Part shown: in pieces, positions 25,201 to 38,511 of the stretch
How the letters are laid out: each line of letters starts with the position of its first letter
Numbering within the stretch: the stretch's first letter is position 1
DNA from: Osedax fenrisi
Taxonomy: Eukaryota; Annelida; Polychaeta; Sabellida; Siboglinidae
Direction: 5' to 3'
Length of the DNA stretch: 64,000 bases
NCBI GenBank assembly: GCA_964019155.1
Contig: OZ025239.1
Span: forward strand, 80,795,416 to 80,859,415
Position numbers and translations under genes: made by a program
Notes under the pieces: model-generated
The model's input: the letters and a program-made list of their open reading frames with translations, nothing else
The model's database searches: none
Told to the model about the DNA's origin: nothing

Positions 25201-28200
25201 TTGGACTCCTATCATCAAACAAACTAGCCAATCAAATCAAAGTATCTTCGCTACTCTTGTTTCCCCTTATTTACATATTATTATATACATTTTTCATATA
25301 ACACATTATTTCATTTATTAATTACCATTGTATAATAATGATGTAAAATAATAGTAAATTATCAATTGTATATAATGTATTCTATTTGATATTATAGTTA
25401 TTAGATAAATATATGTATATATATAATAATAATATTTATTGATATATAATATATATTATAATAAATTTAGAATATAATTTTATATATCAAATATATATTA
25501 ACATAATAATAATATATTTATGTATATTCATTTATCTGTAATTTTATATTTTAATTATTTTAAAATTTATTATTATTACAATTTTATTACAATTTTATAA
25601 AATATTTACTTTGTCTTGATTTTTTCAGTATATTTTTTTCTGATACATCCAGCTAATAACGTCCCTATTATTCAATATTGCATATATAATAATCACATTT
25701 TCAGAGTTTATAGAAAATAACTAGATCTATAATAATATCATTTTGTTTGTTTGAAAATGATCAGAAAATTATGAATAAATATATAATAAAATTATTAAAA
25801 CATGTATAAACCTTACAAACTACATAATAAATAAATGGAATATACACCAAATACATGGTAATATATGAATATAATTATGTTTCATTCATATACAACAATT
25901 ATAGTAAGTGCTACTTGTGAAGGAGAGCTATAAATAACTTACTACCCAATATGCAAGAAATCCCTATCTATTAATATGGTGCTTGTATTAAATCACATTA
26001 TTAGATACAGAGGGCCTATCCCCTTAATGATTATTTAATAGATTTGATGACAATATAACACTACGAGAATATACACATATTACATAAATATAACTAATAT
26101 TAGGTTTTATTCCTAGCTCCACATTATTATAATGTTTGTTATTGTTATTTGTTACATTATTTGAATGAGGTGTATTTATTATTTAATATTTATCATTTAT
26201 ATATATATTGTTATTGTTATTTTAATTTCGTGGAGTCCTTTCATCCCATCCAGGAACTTAGATGAAGTTTTCACTTATAACCATATATGGCTCTAATGTC
26301 CCTTCGAAGCCGCTCTCATGTTAAGACATCCATGGTTTTAACGAGAGGCGATCATTTATTTATACACAATTATATAAGATCACTTTTAAATATTATTTTA
26401 AGACCTATTTTAATGGTTCGGATGAGGCTCGAACCGGCGTACTACTTCTTGTGTATCTGACAACTTAGTCAACTGAGCCACGTAGGCAGTTTATGTATAT
26501 ATATATATAACAAATATTTATAATATGTTATATTAGTATCAAATAATAATCCTATTAAAATAAATGAAATCATTGATTAATACTACATCATGAATGTTTC
26601 AGAATCTTTACTCGATACATACACAACGTGGGTATGTAGAGATAGTGGGGGGGAGGCTTGGTGGGGCTTGGTGGGCCTTGCACTATAGCGATGCCTGACC
26701 AAATCTAAATATAGCGGGGCACGAACGGGGCTGTTGGATATAGATATTTAAATGTAATAGATTACATCAATATTATTATACAGATTTCATAAACAATATG
26801 ATTGCAGACAATGCAGACAATGGAGAGATGTCAGATGTCACTAACCAGCTGTATGGTGCCGGACGGGGGTATTTGGTATCCTCGTTTGCCCAAACTTTCC
26901 AACGGTATATGGCACTGCATAATGAAATAGCTCAATTAGAGTGCTATTTCTAATATGTCAGCTGCTATATATTGTGCAAACACAATAGATTCTCTTTTTA
27001 GTGAGCCAATCATCTATTTGTTGTTGTGATTCTGTCAGTATTTGGATACCACCACCAAATATAGTAGAATCTTTTGTAAGATCAGTTTGGTACAAATATT
27101 TACAAAATTATCAATTTAAGTATGTTAATTAATGCTGTATCATGAAATTCTTTAATAACTTGATTTATTATCAATTATTTTATGATTTGATATTTGTATG
27201 ATTTATTTACTACAAATAATTTATATTATGTAAAATTTGAATATAAATAAAATAATATATATATATATATATAATAGTAGTTATTAATGTGCAGTATATT
27301 ATGTAGCATATAGCACATTATATAGGTGCATCTGTGAATAATAACTAAATATAACTAAACAATTACAGCATCATGATAACAAGTTATTTAACAGTGTACA
27401 TTTAATAATATATATATATATTTAATATCTAGTATAGTTTAGGCATAATTAATTTAATTATGGAAATATTATATTACGAGATATATATTTTAGTAAATAT
27501 ATTTAAACAGAATATTTTCGAATTAAATATAAGTAAATGGTATATTAAAAAAAAAAAATTCCATATTATAACATTGATTAATTAAAAATTGTTTTATATA
27601 TTCATTATATGCTATTCAATCATTTAAAAAAAATACTTCAATTTATATTACATTTTTAGTAGTAATTTAATTTGTCATTAAATTATTGATTATTATATGT
27701 ATACTATAATGTGTTAAGGACATTATATAAATAGAAGGACACGCTAATGTTTGATATATAGGGATGGAGAAAATAATATGCTAAACAGGAATAGAATAGA
27801 CAAGGACATAATAATGTGTAGGCTAGCTAGTTGAGATAAGGTCATGCTACTGTGATTAATATGACAAGGTCATACTACTGTGATGCAAACATGACAAGGT
27901 CATGCTAATGTGATGCAAATACAACAACAAGACACGACAAGGTCATACTAATGAATGAGAATAACACATAACTAGATGGACATGATAAGTTCATACTAAT
28001 GTGATGAACCACAACATGAAATGGACATGCGAAGGACACGCCAAATAAATTCTAATGTGGCTAAAGAAAAGCACAATAAAGATGAGAATGAAAAGCACAA
28101 TAACGATGAGAATAAGAAGGACATAATGATGAGAATAACAAGGACACAACAGCAGTGGATGATGCTGGATGACTAACCAGGTAAGGGGAAGGCGTGTCGT

Positions 28201-31200
28201 CGTCGTTAAGCGTGTAGAATAAGGCGTTGACGTCGAGGCTGATGTGATTGAAGTTACCGCTAGCACTGAGGTCGGCCTTGAAGCCGTTGATTATGCTCGT
28301 AGGCTCGATGCAGCCATTCAGTAGACTCTCCTGGCAGGTGGGGTAGGGTAGGGGTAACGGTGGGGGTAGTAGTGGTTGTAGGGGTGTGAGATAGATAGAT
28401 GTATGGTTTATTTAAGCACTAAAAATGAAAGTTCATATTTGTGTTTTAACAAAAATAGTCCTACGTAAATAAAAGAGTGATAACTATTGTATAGAGAATA
28501 GGAATGTTAGATTTGTCAACAAGTGAACAACAACAATAGCTAATAATACATTCACTAGGGCTCAAAGTTACCGACCTCAAAGCTTCCGAGGAGTCTAGAG
28601 GTCAAAGCGGGTGAACTTGAGCTGACCTTCAGTTGACATTCACGCTTGTGTTGTGTGAAGTTCACGCAGGATATCGAGCTGACAGAACGGAACACAGAGA
28701 GGTTAATAACCAGGGTTAACTAGAGTTAAGCATACCTACACCCCCGTATTGCACCCACTAATACCTTAAGGTCTTCAGTAGGTAGATATCTAGAATATCT
28801 CAATTCGTTGCTATGTCATTAATAATTGAGAATAATAAAATGTGTGAAATCTATGTAATATAGAAATAAAACTATAAATATTTTGTACTATTCTAAAGTA
28901 TTATGTAACAATACTTTGACAACTATTCAGTATTACAATTTGTTTCACATAAATAGATACAAGTGACATATCTTTGATTCTCACAATCATTGGTGAGGTT
29001 TTAATTACTTTTTTGTATATTTATGATTATTATATTTACTTGTACATAGTTTTTATATTCTCACACACTCACACACATACACACACATATATCTAGTTCG
29101 TATAATTAAAATATCAGGATGATGCCAAATATTGAACTCGACATGTTTGCTTGTAACATTGCCAGCACATATAGTAGGATTAGTAATACCTATTCAATGA
29201 CTATCTTATAACTTGGTCATAGATAATATTGTACATTAAGTATTATGAGTTTTTTAATAATTAAGTAATAACATATATTAATTAATTAATAAATATATAA
29301 TAACAAGGGTGAATGAATGTAAAGGTCGTAGATAACAAGGCTAGTTTATTAATAAATAAATATATACAGGCGATAATATACAATTTACTCACTATCTGGG
29401 AATCATTCTAATTGTAGATACACATTGTATGTAGCACATATCACTGAAATAATATCACCCGTTACTACTGCAATGCTATCACCTGCATATCACTAGTGCT
29501 TAACATTATTCGTAGTAATGATTGTAGCACATAATTTGTGAAATAATTTAATTATATCCGAAAAAAAAGTGGTGCTTACAATTAATCGCTGTGATATTAA
29601 ACGGACCAAAGTGCACACTTGATCACACGAGAATAATATAGATGATGTCGCAAGAGAGAGAGAGAGAGAGAGAGATAGAGAGAGACAGAGACAGAGAAAA
29701 AGACACTAACTTCTTGATAGCACGACTAGTGTTCAGAGATTCATCGTAATCGAAGCACTGAGAGGTTTTCCTCTTAATAGGAGCCTGTAGTGCGTGTGTG
29801 TGGCATTAGTGAGCGATATCTATAAATAGAGATGAGTCGTACGCCACAGCTATTAGTCAGCGATGTTGTTTACCAATGATTATGATGTATGTAGTGCAAC
29901 TCTACACAACTAATTAGGTCACTAGGTCGTCTGTGAGTTAGTTGTAAGCGAATGAACACAGCCTTCTTTATAAGGCTTAGAAAACTAACACATTATAACT
30001 AAATAATTTCATAAATATTTAAATATATATATATACATATATTTAAACATAATTTGATTGATGTATAATAAAAATAAATTGTTTTTATGTATAACAAAAT
30101 ATTAGATACATTAGACATATTAACTTTTCAGTTTAAATAATAATGTTTTCTAATGATTCATGTATTTACTTTACTTATTAATATCAATGTAATTATATAA
30201 TAATATATTACAATTCAAATAAACTATAGGATATAGAATGAGAGAGAGGAAATACAATGATTTCAGTACATTGACATATGATATAATCTGTTCAGTAATC
30301 TATGCATATACAAGGTCATTAACACTGTAGCAATGCATGTAACAATGTATGTGTTGTATTTCTACTACAATAAAGACATTAATTAGTCCATTGCCTGCAT
30401 AATTTCATAGAAATTAAATATATGAAAAGCAATAAAAATCAACTCAATTATACTATATTTTCCTTGGAAAACAGCAGTTTTACATTGATATGTTCAGTGT
30501 GTATTGTTAGAGTGTATCATTTTACTATATTGAAGGTGTATTATAATACAACAATGAATACTATTTCTATATGTAAATGTAATCAGTTAATCATTTAATC
30601 CACTACAATAAATGGTCACTTCATGAAATATGGTTATAAAAAAGCAATACAAAAGCAATAATTTTTCATAGAAATAATGTTTTCATTATTATGACCCATT
30701 GTGTATTGTGAGTGTAACCCAATGTATTGTTACACATACAGTATAATAGTAGTAGTGGTGGTGGTGTGGTATGGTGGTGGTGGTGTGGTAGTGGTGGTGT
30801 GGTGTGGTAGTGGTGTGGTAGTGTGGTGGTGGTGTGAAATCTAACTGGACTTGACTGTAGTGTGACAACTGACTTTAGTGTAGACTTGCATTTCACAATG
30901 TTGGATTTCTAAACAAAGGAAGGGTGTGAGGTATTAGGTGTTATCTAGATTTGCCTCACACTAATGTGCTCCTATTTACTACATTATTAATGGTGATAGT
31001 GGCTACATTAATATCAACTACATATGCAACTTCTCTACATTGTCTGTATCATCAATATTGCTAATGGACCTATTAAAGTTATACAATAGGCTGATGTAAT
31101 CTATTTCATACACAACTCAGGGTGGTGGTGATGATGTAAGCTAATTCAAGGTAGTGTCGTATATGTGACACCTGTGACATGCAATACACGAGTACTAACG

Positions 31201-34031
31201 ACCGGTTTCTTAATGTTAAATATATTGCGGATACATTTTGATTTCAGTAAGCTTTCGTGTTTGAATTCTGAGTAAAACTTCACCTCTAAATAGATTTATT
31301 GGTAAATATAATGACTATTGATTCAATATTGATGTAGCTTGATTCTAGAACAAAAGCTAAATGAAATAAAAACAGAACATACACATATAGTGTACACGAG
31401 TTATTAATCAGAGAGAAAGATGAATTCAAATAAAGATAATGATATTATATGATTGATTATGCCTGTATGTAACTAGGTAGAGTTATTTAGGTATCAATAC
31501 AAAGTATGCTATAACAATAAGAGTATGCTGTAGAGTTTAGGAGTTAGTGATATACTGTATACACGTTAGCCAAATACTGGGTGTAGGGGTGTAGGGGGTG
31601 TAGGGGTGTAGGGATGTAGTATATTATACATACACACATAACGATGAGATTACTTGACAAGATTAAAGTATGCACTGATCAAATAGTAATGTACAGTGCA
31701 CTACATTAGTAGGAATTTGTAGGCATATAAGATATGATTAGGGAGGAGGGAGGAATAAGGGGCAAGTTGATAGATATGCGGATTAAGAGAAATAAAAGGG
31801 GAGGGTAGAGTGAGAGTGAAGGTAGAGGGAGGATAGAGTGAAGGTAGAGGGAGGATATAGTGAAGGTAGAGGGAGGGTAGAGTGAGGGTAGAGTAAGGGT
31901 AGAGCGTGATGACATTAACAAACCGGAAGTTTCCGCTATCTCCATCCTAGATAAGTCGTCTATTTCGGTGCAGTCGTTATTGTTATTTAATCTTGAACGC
32001 TTCACTGGGCATGTGAACTGGGATATTTGATTGATAGATGGATCTAGGGGCCGCCTCCGTTCATCGGGCAGAGGGGTCAACGACTTAGGGGTCAAATGAC
32101 AGGCGGATCCGCTCGTTAGGGGCGTGAACAGAGAGTTCGGTGACGCCACCAAAGTGGAAGAGGGCGGAGTCAGTTTTAGCCCCGCCCCCAAAGAGCCATG
32201 ACGATCGGGAGTAGTTAACGACGTAGAGGTCAATGGTCGCGATAGTCCACCGAGGTAACGAGATACTGCCGCAGCTCCGCGAGTCATCGAGGAAGAGGAG
32301 GCTGGCGAAGAGGCTGGAATGCGTACAATGGGGGCGGGAGGCGGGGCTTTAACGAGAGGGGGCGGAATAAAATTAGAGAGGCGAGGGGGCGACGCTGAAA
32401 GAGGCGTGGATGGAGGCGTGGCTGGAGGCGTGATGGGTGACGTAGAGGGGGATAGAGACAGGCGTTCACACATGGCGCAGTCGACTACTGGCATATCGTC
32501 CCGTCTGGCGATGCTCTCCACGGTGATCTTGAAGGTCTTCTGAGTGGCGCTAGGGGGCGCTGACGGCATGGCGGTCGCTTCGGGGAACTCGTGACGCGTG
32601 ATCGGCTCACCGAACGACTTCGTGCAGAACTCACCAGGGGGAGATATCCTGCGCGGTGGTGGTGTTAGTGGTGGAGTGTTGGTGAGGTGTGTGGGTATGG
32701 CAGGTGGGGTGTATAGTGAAGGCTGGTCAGTGACTGTACTAGTTATCATAATGATCATAGTAGTAGTAGTAGTAGGTGTAATGCAGTAATGTGAATAAAA
32801 CGTGTGTTTATTGTAATTCTATTTAAAAATGATATATATATTTTTATATATAATATATATATATATATATTATATATATATTATATATATAGAATTACAC
32901 TAAACAGATATTATTATCACGGTTACACGAATACAACACAAAGCTACAACAGTAACCTATAAGAGATATCGCTAGGCATTTCTTTACTCTTATACTTGCA
33001 TATCCAGGCACTGAGCTGAGAGAAATGGAGGTAGGACGTCAATGCCTGGTACAGAGATTTACGACAAATGTGTTTTTCACTCCTGTACAATGTTATATAT
33101 GTATATATATATGTATATTATTGACCTTAAATAGGTATGACATCACGTAATGTGTGATCACATACTAATAAGAGGTATTGATTAAGCACGCAATGTAATC
33201 ACTACCCATCACACCTCGCCATAACTCGCTCTATTACATAATCGTATCTCTGGTGGCGATAACTTACGCTAAAACACATAGGGTGTTAAGGGTTCAGATT
33301 AAGGAATGAAAGAGTGAGTGATCGTGGCTGCTTCAATTGTATGTGAATATCTACGTGCAATCTGTGCGTTGCTCACGTCTCCTGGTAATCGGTGAAGTAA
33401 GGCTAGGCATCAGCAACTCTAATGAATATCAGTTATTTTGTACAATTAAAAAACTTAAATCGAGAATAAAAATATTATCTTTAAAACGATATGTATATTA
33501 TGCGGCGTATCAACGTAAAATATATATCTCGAAAAAATGAATTGTAAATATATATAAATAACGATAATACACTGTATATTATAGAGTTAACTCTCGGTAT
33601 CTCAGAACTCAAGGGACCAAAGAAATGTGTCTTAGACATCAAGTTTCTGAGATATCAGATTAGCCTTACACGTATTTTATTGGGTACCAAACAAAACTAG
33701 CATTTGTAAAAATCTGAGTTATAGATAATCTGAGTTATAGATAATCTGAGTCTGAGATATCAAAATGTTGATGTTTTATAATTAAATAATCATAATAGTG
33801 TAATAATTATGTTTAAAAATTAAAAATCTATTATCAATATAGTTATTTATTTAAATGTCCATTTTCAATATGGCACTGTATTGTATACAATAATATAATA
33901 TGATAAAAAAGAGGTATTCTTCTTCTGTTTTTTTAATAATTTAATTTTAATATTTACTTTATTTTCCATTTATATATCACTTATATATATTATATAACTT
34001 GTAATATTTAGTATACTTACGTATATATAAA

Positions 34032-34070
<39 letters not shown>

Positions 34071-37000
34071 GTATATGTTTTGTATGAATAGTAAATATAA
34101 TATATTATATACATATATAATATAATAAGTATAAAATATTTTAAATAAAGACCTAATAAATGATTTTCCCTAATTAATTTTATTGCAAATATTTATAATC
34201 AAATAACTTCATAATTCTGTTATTGCCATTCTTTTTTTATCAATTAATTTCACAGATTAAACATCTACATACACATCTCATTCAATAATTCTTTAAATCA
34301 ATTGAAATTGTCAGTAAATATAACATATTTGTGAATACATGTGAATTCTAACATTTTGTTACATTTTGTTTATCCTATATTTATTGGTTAATATATACAT
34401 ATTATGTTTTATTTTTAAAATCAGAATAATATATTGTTATATAATAATATATTGATTTATATGTTAGGAACAAAAATTCAAGGGATTATAGATTTTTATG
34501 ATATTTTTTATAAATATTGTATAGATTTGAATCAAATCATTTGATAAATAATAATTTATTATATTGTATTAGATGTTATCAACTTTTTAGTCGACTACTT
34601 TCTGCGATGCACAAATCTACGGAAAATTCTTGACTGTGGTTCCTACCCTTATTCACCGCACTAGTATGAATGGTTAACTCTCTTGCCCCACTGCCACTAG
34701 CCCCACTACCACTAGCCCCACTACCACTAGCCCCAACACCCTAGCCCCACCACCCTAGCCCCACTACCACTAGCCCCACCACCACTAGCTCCACTGCCAC
34801 TAGCCCCACTACTAGCACCACCACTATTAACCCCAGCCACCCTACCCCCATTGCTTACCTCTTAGGACTGACATTAATGCACCATCTCTCTATCAGTAAG
34901 TAACTGCAGCAATGCGTACACCTAGGCTGTAGAATCAGCTCTATACACAGAGCCACCTTGTGATCAAACAGTTTGTGAAGGTGTACCAGGTTACCATCCA
35001 CAGGGGGGCAATTCTGTGGGGTGTAGTGGGGGGTGTAGTGGTATTATGAATATGAATATTTATTTTTCCTTATAATATAAGAAAGCATATTCAGAAGCCT
35101 TAAGTTATATTAAGGCTTAGATTATATTAAGATCTCCTTATAACAAAAATATCAAATATTAATGATATAATAATAATAATAATAGTGCGCATAATAATAA
35201 TAATACTTATGTGCATACAATAATCATAATATTATAAAAGTGATGCATTTTTAAAATTACATGATATATTAAATACTTAATTTGTATACAAAATTGGTTA
35301 AGTGTGAATAGACTGTTATATAATTTTATTTTGATTGGTATTATGTGGTGGTAGTTGGTGTTACGTTAATGGGGAGAAGAGGATTTGTTAATAATAAATA
35401 AAAAATAATGTCTAAATAATAAATAAAATCTGATGAATAATTAACAGCAATTCGATTACCGTTCTGTACTTATAAGAGGAGTTAATTAAAGGGAAACCAA
35501 ATTACAATAGTGATATTGTGACATGTATTATTAATCATGATCATAAGAAATGGCTCACCGACCATTAGTGCAAACACACTAAGGGGTGGTGAGTGATGAT
35601 AGAGGTTTCAACATGAGTGAGCTTCTGGTTCTAATTTTAGAATCAACTCCTCTGACTCACCATATGATGATGCATACATTGTTACGATGACTCATGCATT
35701 GTATTTAAACAGAATGCGGATGAGAATGTAGCGAAACAGAATAATGATGTTAAATTCAAAACATGGCACCCCATCTCTATTCTGTTACAAACGCGTGACC
35801 CGTGACCTTACTGAAGGTCGAGCGGTAACGCATGCTAACCTGCTCGATTAGTTGAAGCTTCGTCTTAGCGATCTCGTGACACCACTTCTGATTGGCTAAC
35901 ATCGTGGGGGCGACGGGGCCTTTACCGCCGCCGGCGGGGTTGTTGTTGTTACCGGGGCTAGAGCGGGGTTTAGCTAGCTTACTGGACAACGGCCGACTGG
36001 CCAGTATCAACTGACCGAGATCGCAGAAGAACTTCCTGTCGTCCAGGGTGCCAGTGGACAGCACTGTCGGAGAGAGTGTGTGTGTTAGGTAGTGATGATC
36101 AGCTGATGGGGGATGGTGAGTCATACACACACGTGAGGGGGTGAGTCATCGGCAACAAGGGAATATATATATGTATGTGAGTGTGTATAATTATATATAT
36201 ATATAATTGTTTAAATATGTATAATAACTATTTGTACATATGTGTGTATATATATATATATACATTAATATATGATGTTTATATACAATGATATAATTTG
36301 CGAGCATACTTGAACAGGGTACACAGTGAGTCACAACGAGTCACAGCGAGTGACACATCACTACTGGTATGCAACTGGTAGTAACAATGTCGTAGTCACT
36401 GGTGGTGGCTGGTTTGTATCACTACGTACGTCATGCTAAACATCCTAATAGTTCATTATAAACATGTTTATTTTCACTACATATGATATAGGATATGTAA
36501 CGTGATAAAGCATGAATCACTTGGTATATATATCTACTAGTGTTGTAAATGAACTCACTTTTTGAAGTAGTGATACTTGTTCGAACTCACTTTTTGAAGT
36601 ATCGAACTTGTTCGAACAAAATTGTTATATAATTTTTCGAAAATAATTTTCAAAGTATAGATGCTTGTATATATAAATTACGCCAAGCATTTTGATAGAG
36701 CCGTTTGGGTAAATGATGCCTACCCGAGATTTTTAATCTACAAGCAAAAAACGAACCAAAAGACTATTACGTAATGGGCTCAAACCAAATTGAGACTCTT
36801 ACTAGATATAACCGAGCACAAACGATGCTTTTTATGTTACATTTTAATCATAATTTTATTTATTTATTATAGATATAAATATTAATCTATATATATCTAA
36901 CATATCTATGTATGCAGATGCTGCTTTCACGGTTGCTGCTCCGAAATACTGGAATAGTCTTCCCGATGAATTACGCACCATGTCATCATTTATGAGTTTT

Positions 37001-37945
37001 AAATGTCGACTACATACATATATGGTATCATTATAATGTCTTCTTTTTAAATTTATTATTATTTGCGTAACTATTTATTTGTTTTATTATTTCAACTTGA
37101 CGCACATAAACGTCCATCGTTTTCTGAGTCAATAAACCTTTCTATTATTATTATTATAATCTGTGTATAAATAAATGTTATTAATTCCATAGGTGGCTAA
37201 TTTATGTTTTTATTATTTTTAGTTTTTTAATATATAATATCTAAAACCATGCTTTGGGTAACTGAGACTAAGATGCATGAATGCTTTGGGTAACTGAGAC
37301 TAAGATGCATGAATGCTTTGGATAACTGAGACTAAGATGCATGAATGCTTTAGATAACTGAGACTAAGATGCATGAATGCTTTAGATAACTGAGACTAAG
37401 ATGCATGAGTGCTTTAGATAACTGAGACTAAGATGCATGAATGCTTTAGATAACTGAGACTAAGATGCATGAATGCTTAAGATAACTGAGACCGAGACTG
37501 CCCCGATACTTTGGGTAACTTAAATTAATTATATTATCAAACATATGATCGCAAGTTTGATAATTGCATAAAAAGTTAGACTTACGAAAGTTCGATATTT
37601 GAATTCAAAGTTCGAAGTTAGAAAGTCATAGCGTTACAAATTTGAAAAGTTTGATACTGTTCGATACTTGTTCGAACTGTCCGAGTTAATTTACAGCACT
37701 AATATATACACACAAGAAATGACTCACACCATAAGCAATACATAATATTAAAACTTGCACTTCCTTAGTCATCATGTCCTAGGACATTTCACAAAGGAGG
37801 ACATGCCCTAGGAACTATTGCACAGGAAATGTTAAACATAGACAGTCTAGGTTGAACAAGTACCATCAACGATCTATAAATAGAATATATAACATAACAA
37901 CAAAGTTGTTAACTACATAGTCAAGAATATTTAATCTATATTTAG

Positions 37946-37981
<36 letters not shown>

Positions 37982-38237
37982 TAAATAAATATATATGTGT
38001 ATTTGTGTATATAAGTGTATACATGTGGTTATATAAAAAGCAAAGACATTTATTTGTATATATATATATATATATGTACATCAATATATAGATATCAGTA
38101 CTTAGCTACTGCTACTACTACTACTACCACTACCACTACCACTACCACTACCACTACCACTACCACTACCACCACTACCACTACCACCACTACCACTACC
38201 ACTACCACTACCACTACCACTACCACTACCACTACCA

Positions 38238-38307
<70 letters not shown>

Positions 38308-38396
38308 CACTACCACTACCACTACCACTACCACTACCACTACCACCACTACCACTACCACTACCACTACCACTACCACTACCACTACCACTACCA

Positions 38397-38448
<52 letters not shown>

Positions 38449-38450
38449 CA

Positions 38451-38511
<61 letters not shown>

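Larger units (their letters stand above)
36538..37701. mobile_element. hAT-like non-autonomous element with 8 bp target duplication
   Basis: The left end TAGTGTTGTAAATGAACTC is inverted at the right end, where the complement reads TAGTGCTGTAAATTAACTC. The flanks ATATCTAC (36530-36537) and ATATATAC (37702-37709) match at 7 of 8 positions, as expected for hAT. Subterminal TTCGAAC words occur at both ends. The interior holds a LINE 3' end and a 32 bp minisatellite, so the element has captured or received other repeats. It lies in Atos intron 1. Confidence 0.8.

Noticed and set aside
29880..29940. Extra Atos exon between exons 6 and 7
   Set aside because: A CACAG acceptor and GTAAAC donor exist, but the required frame has a stop, and the exon at 31200-31267 already satisfies the phase.
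31706..31923. Extension of the large minus-strand frame past 31924
   Set aside because: The continuation is the GGTAGAGGGAGG minisatellite read as L/S/P repeats, and the conserved gene needs a donor near 31924.
37247..37500. CRISPR-like array
   Set aside because: Direct 32 bp units without unique spacers in an animal intron; it is a minisatellite.
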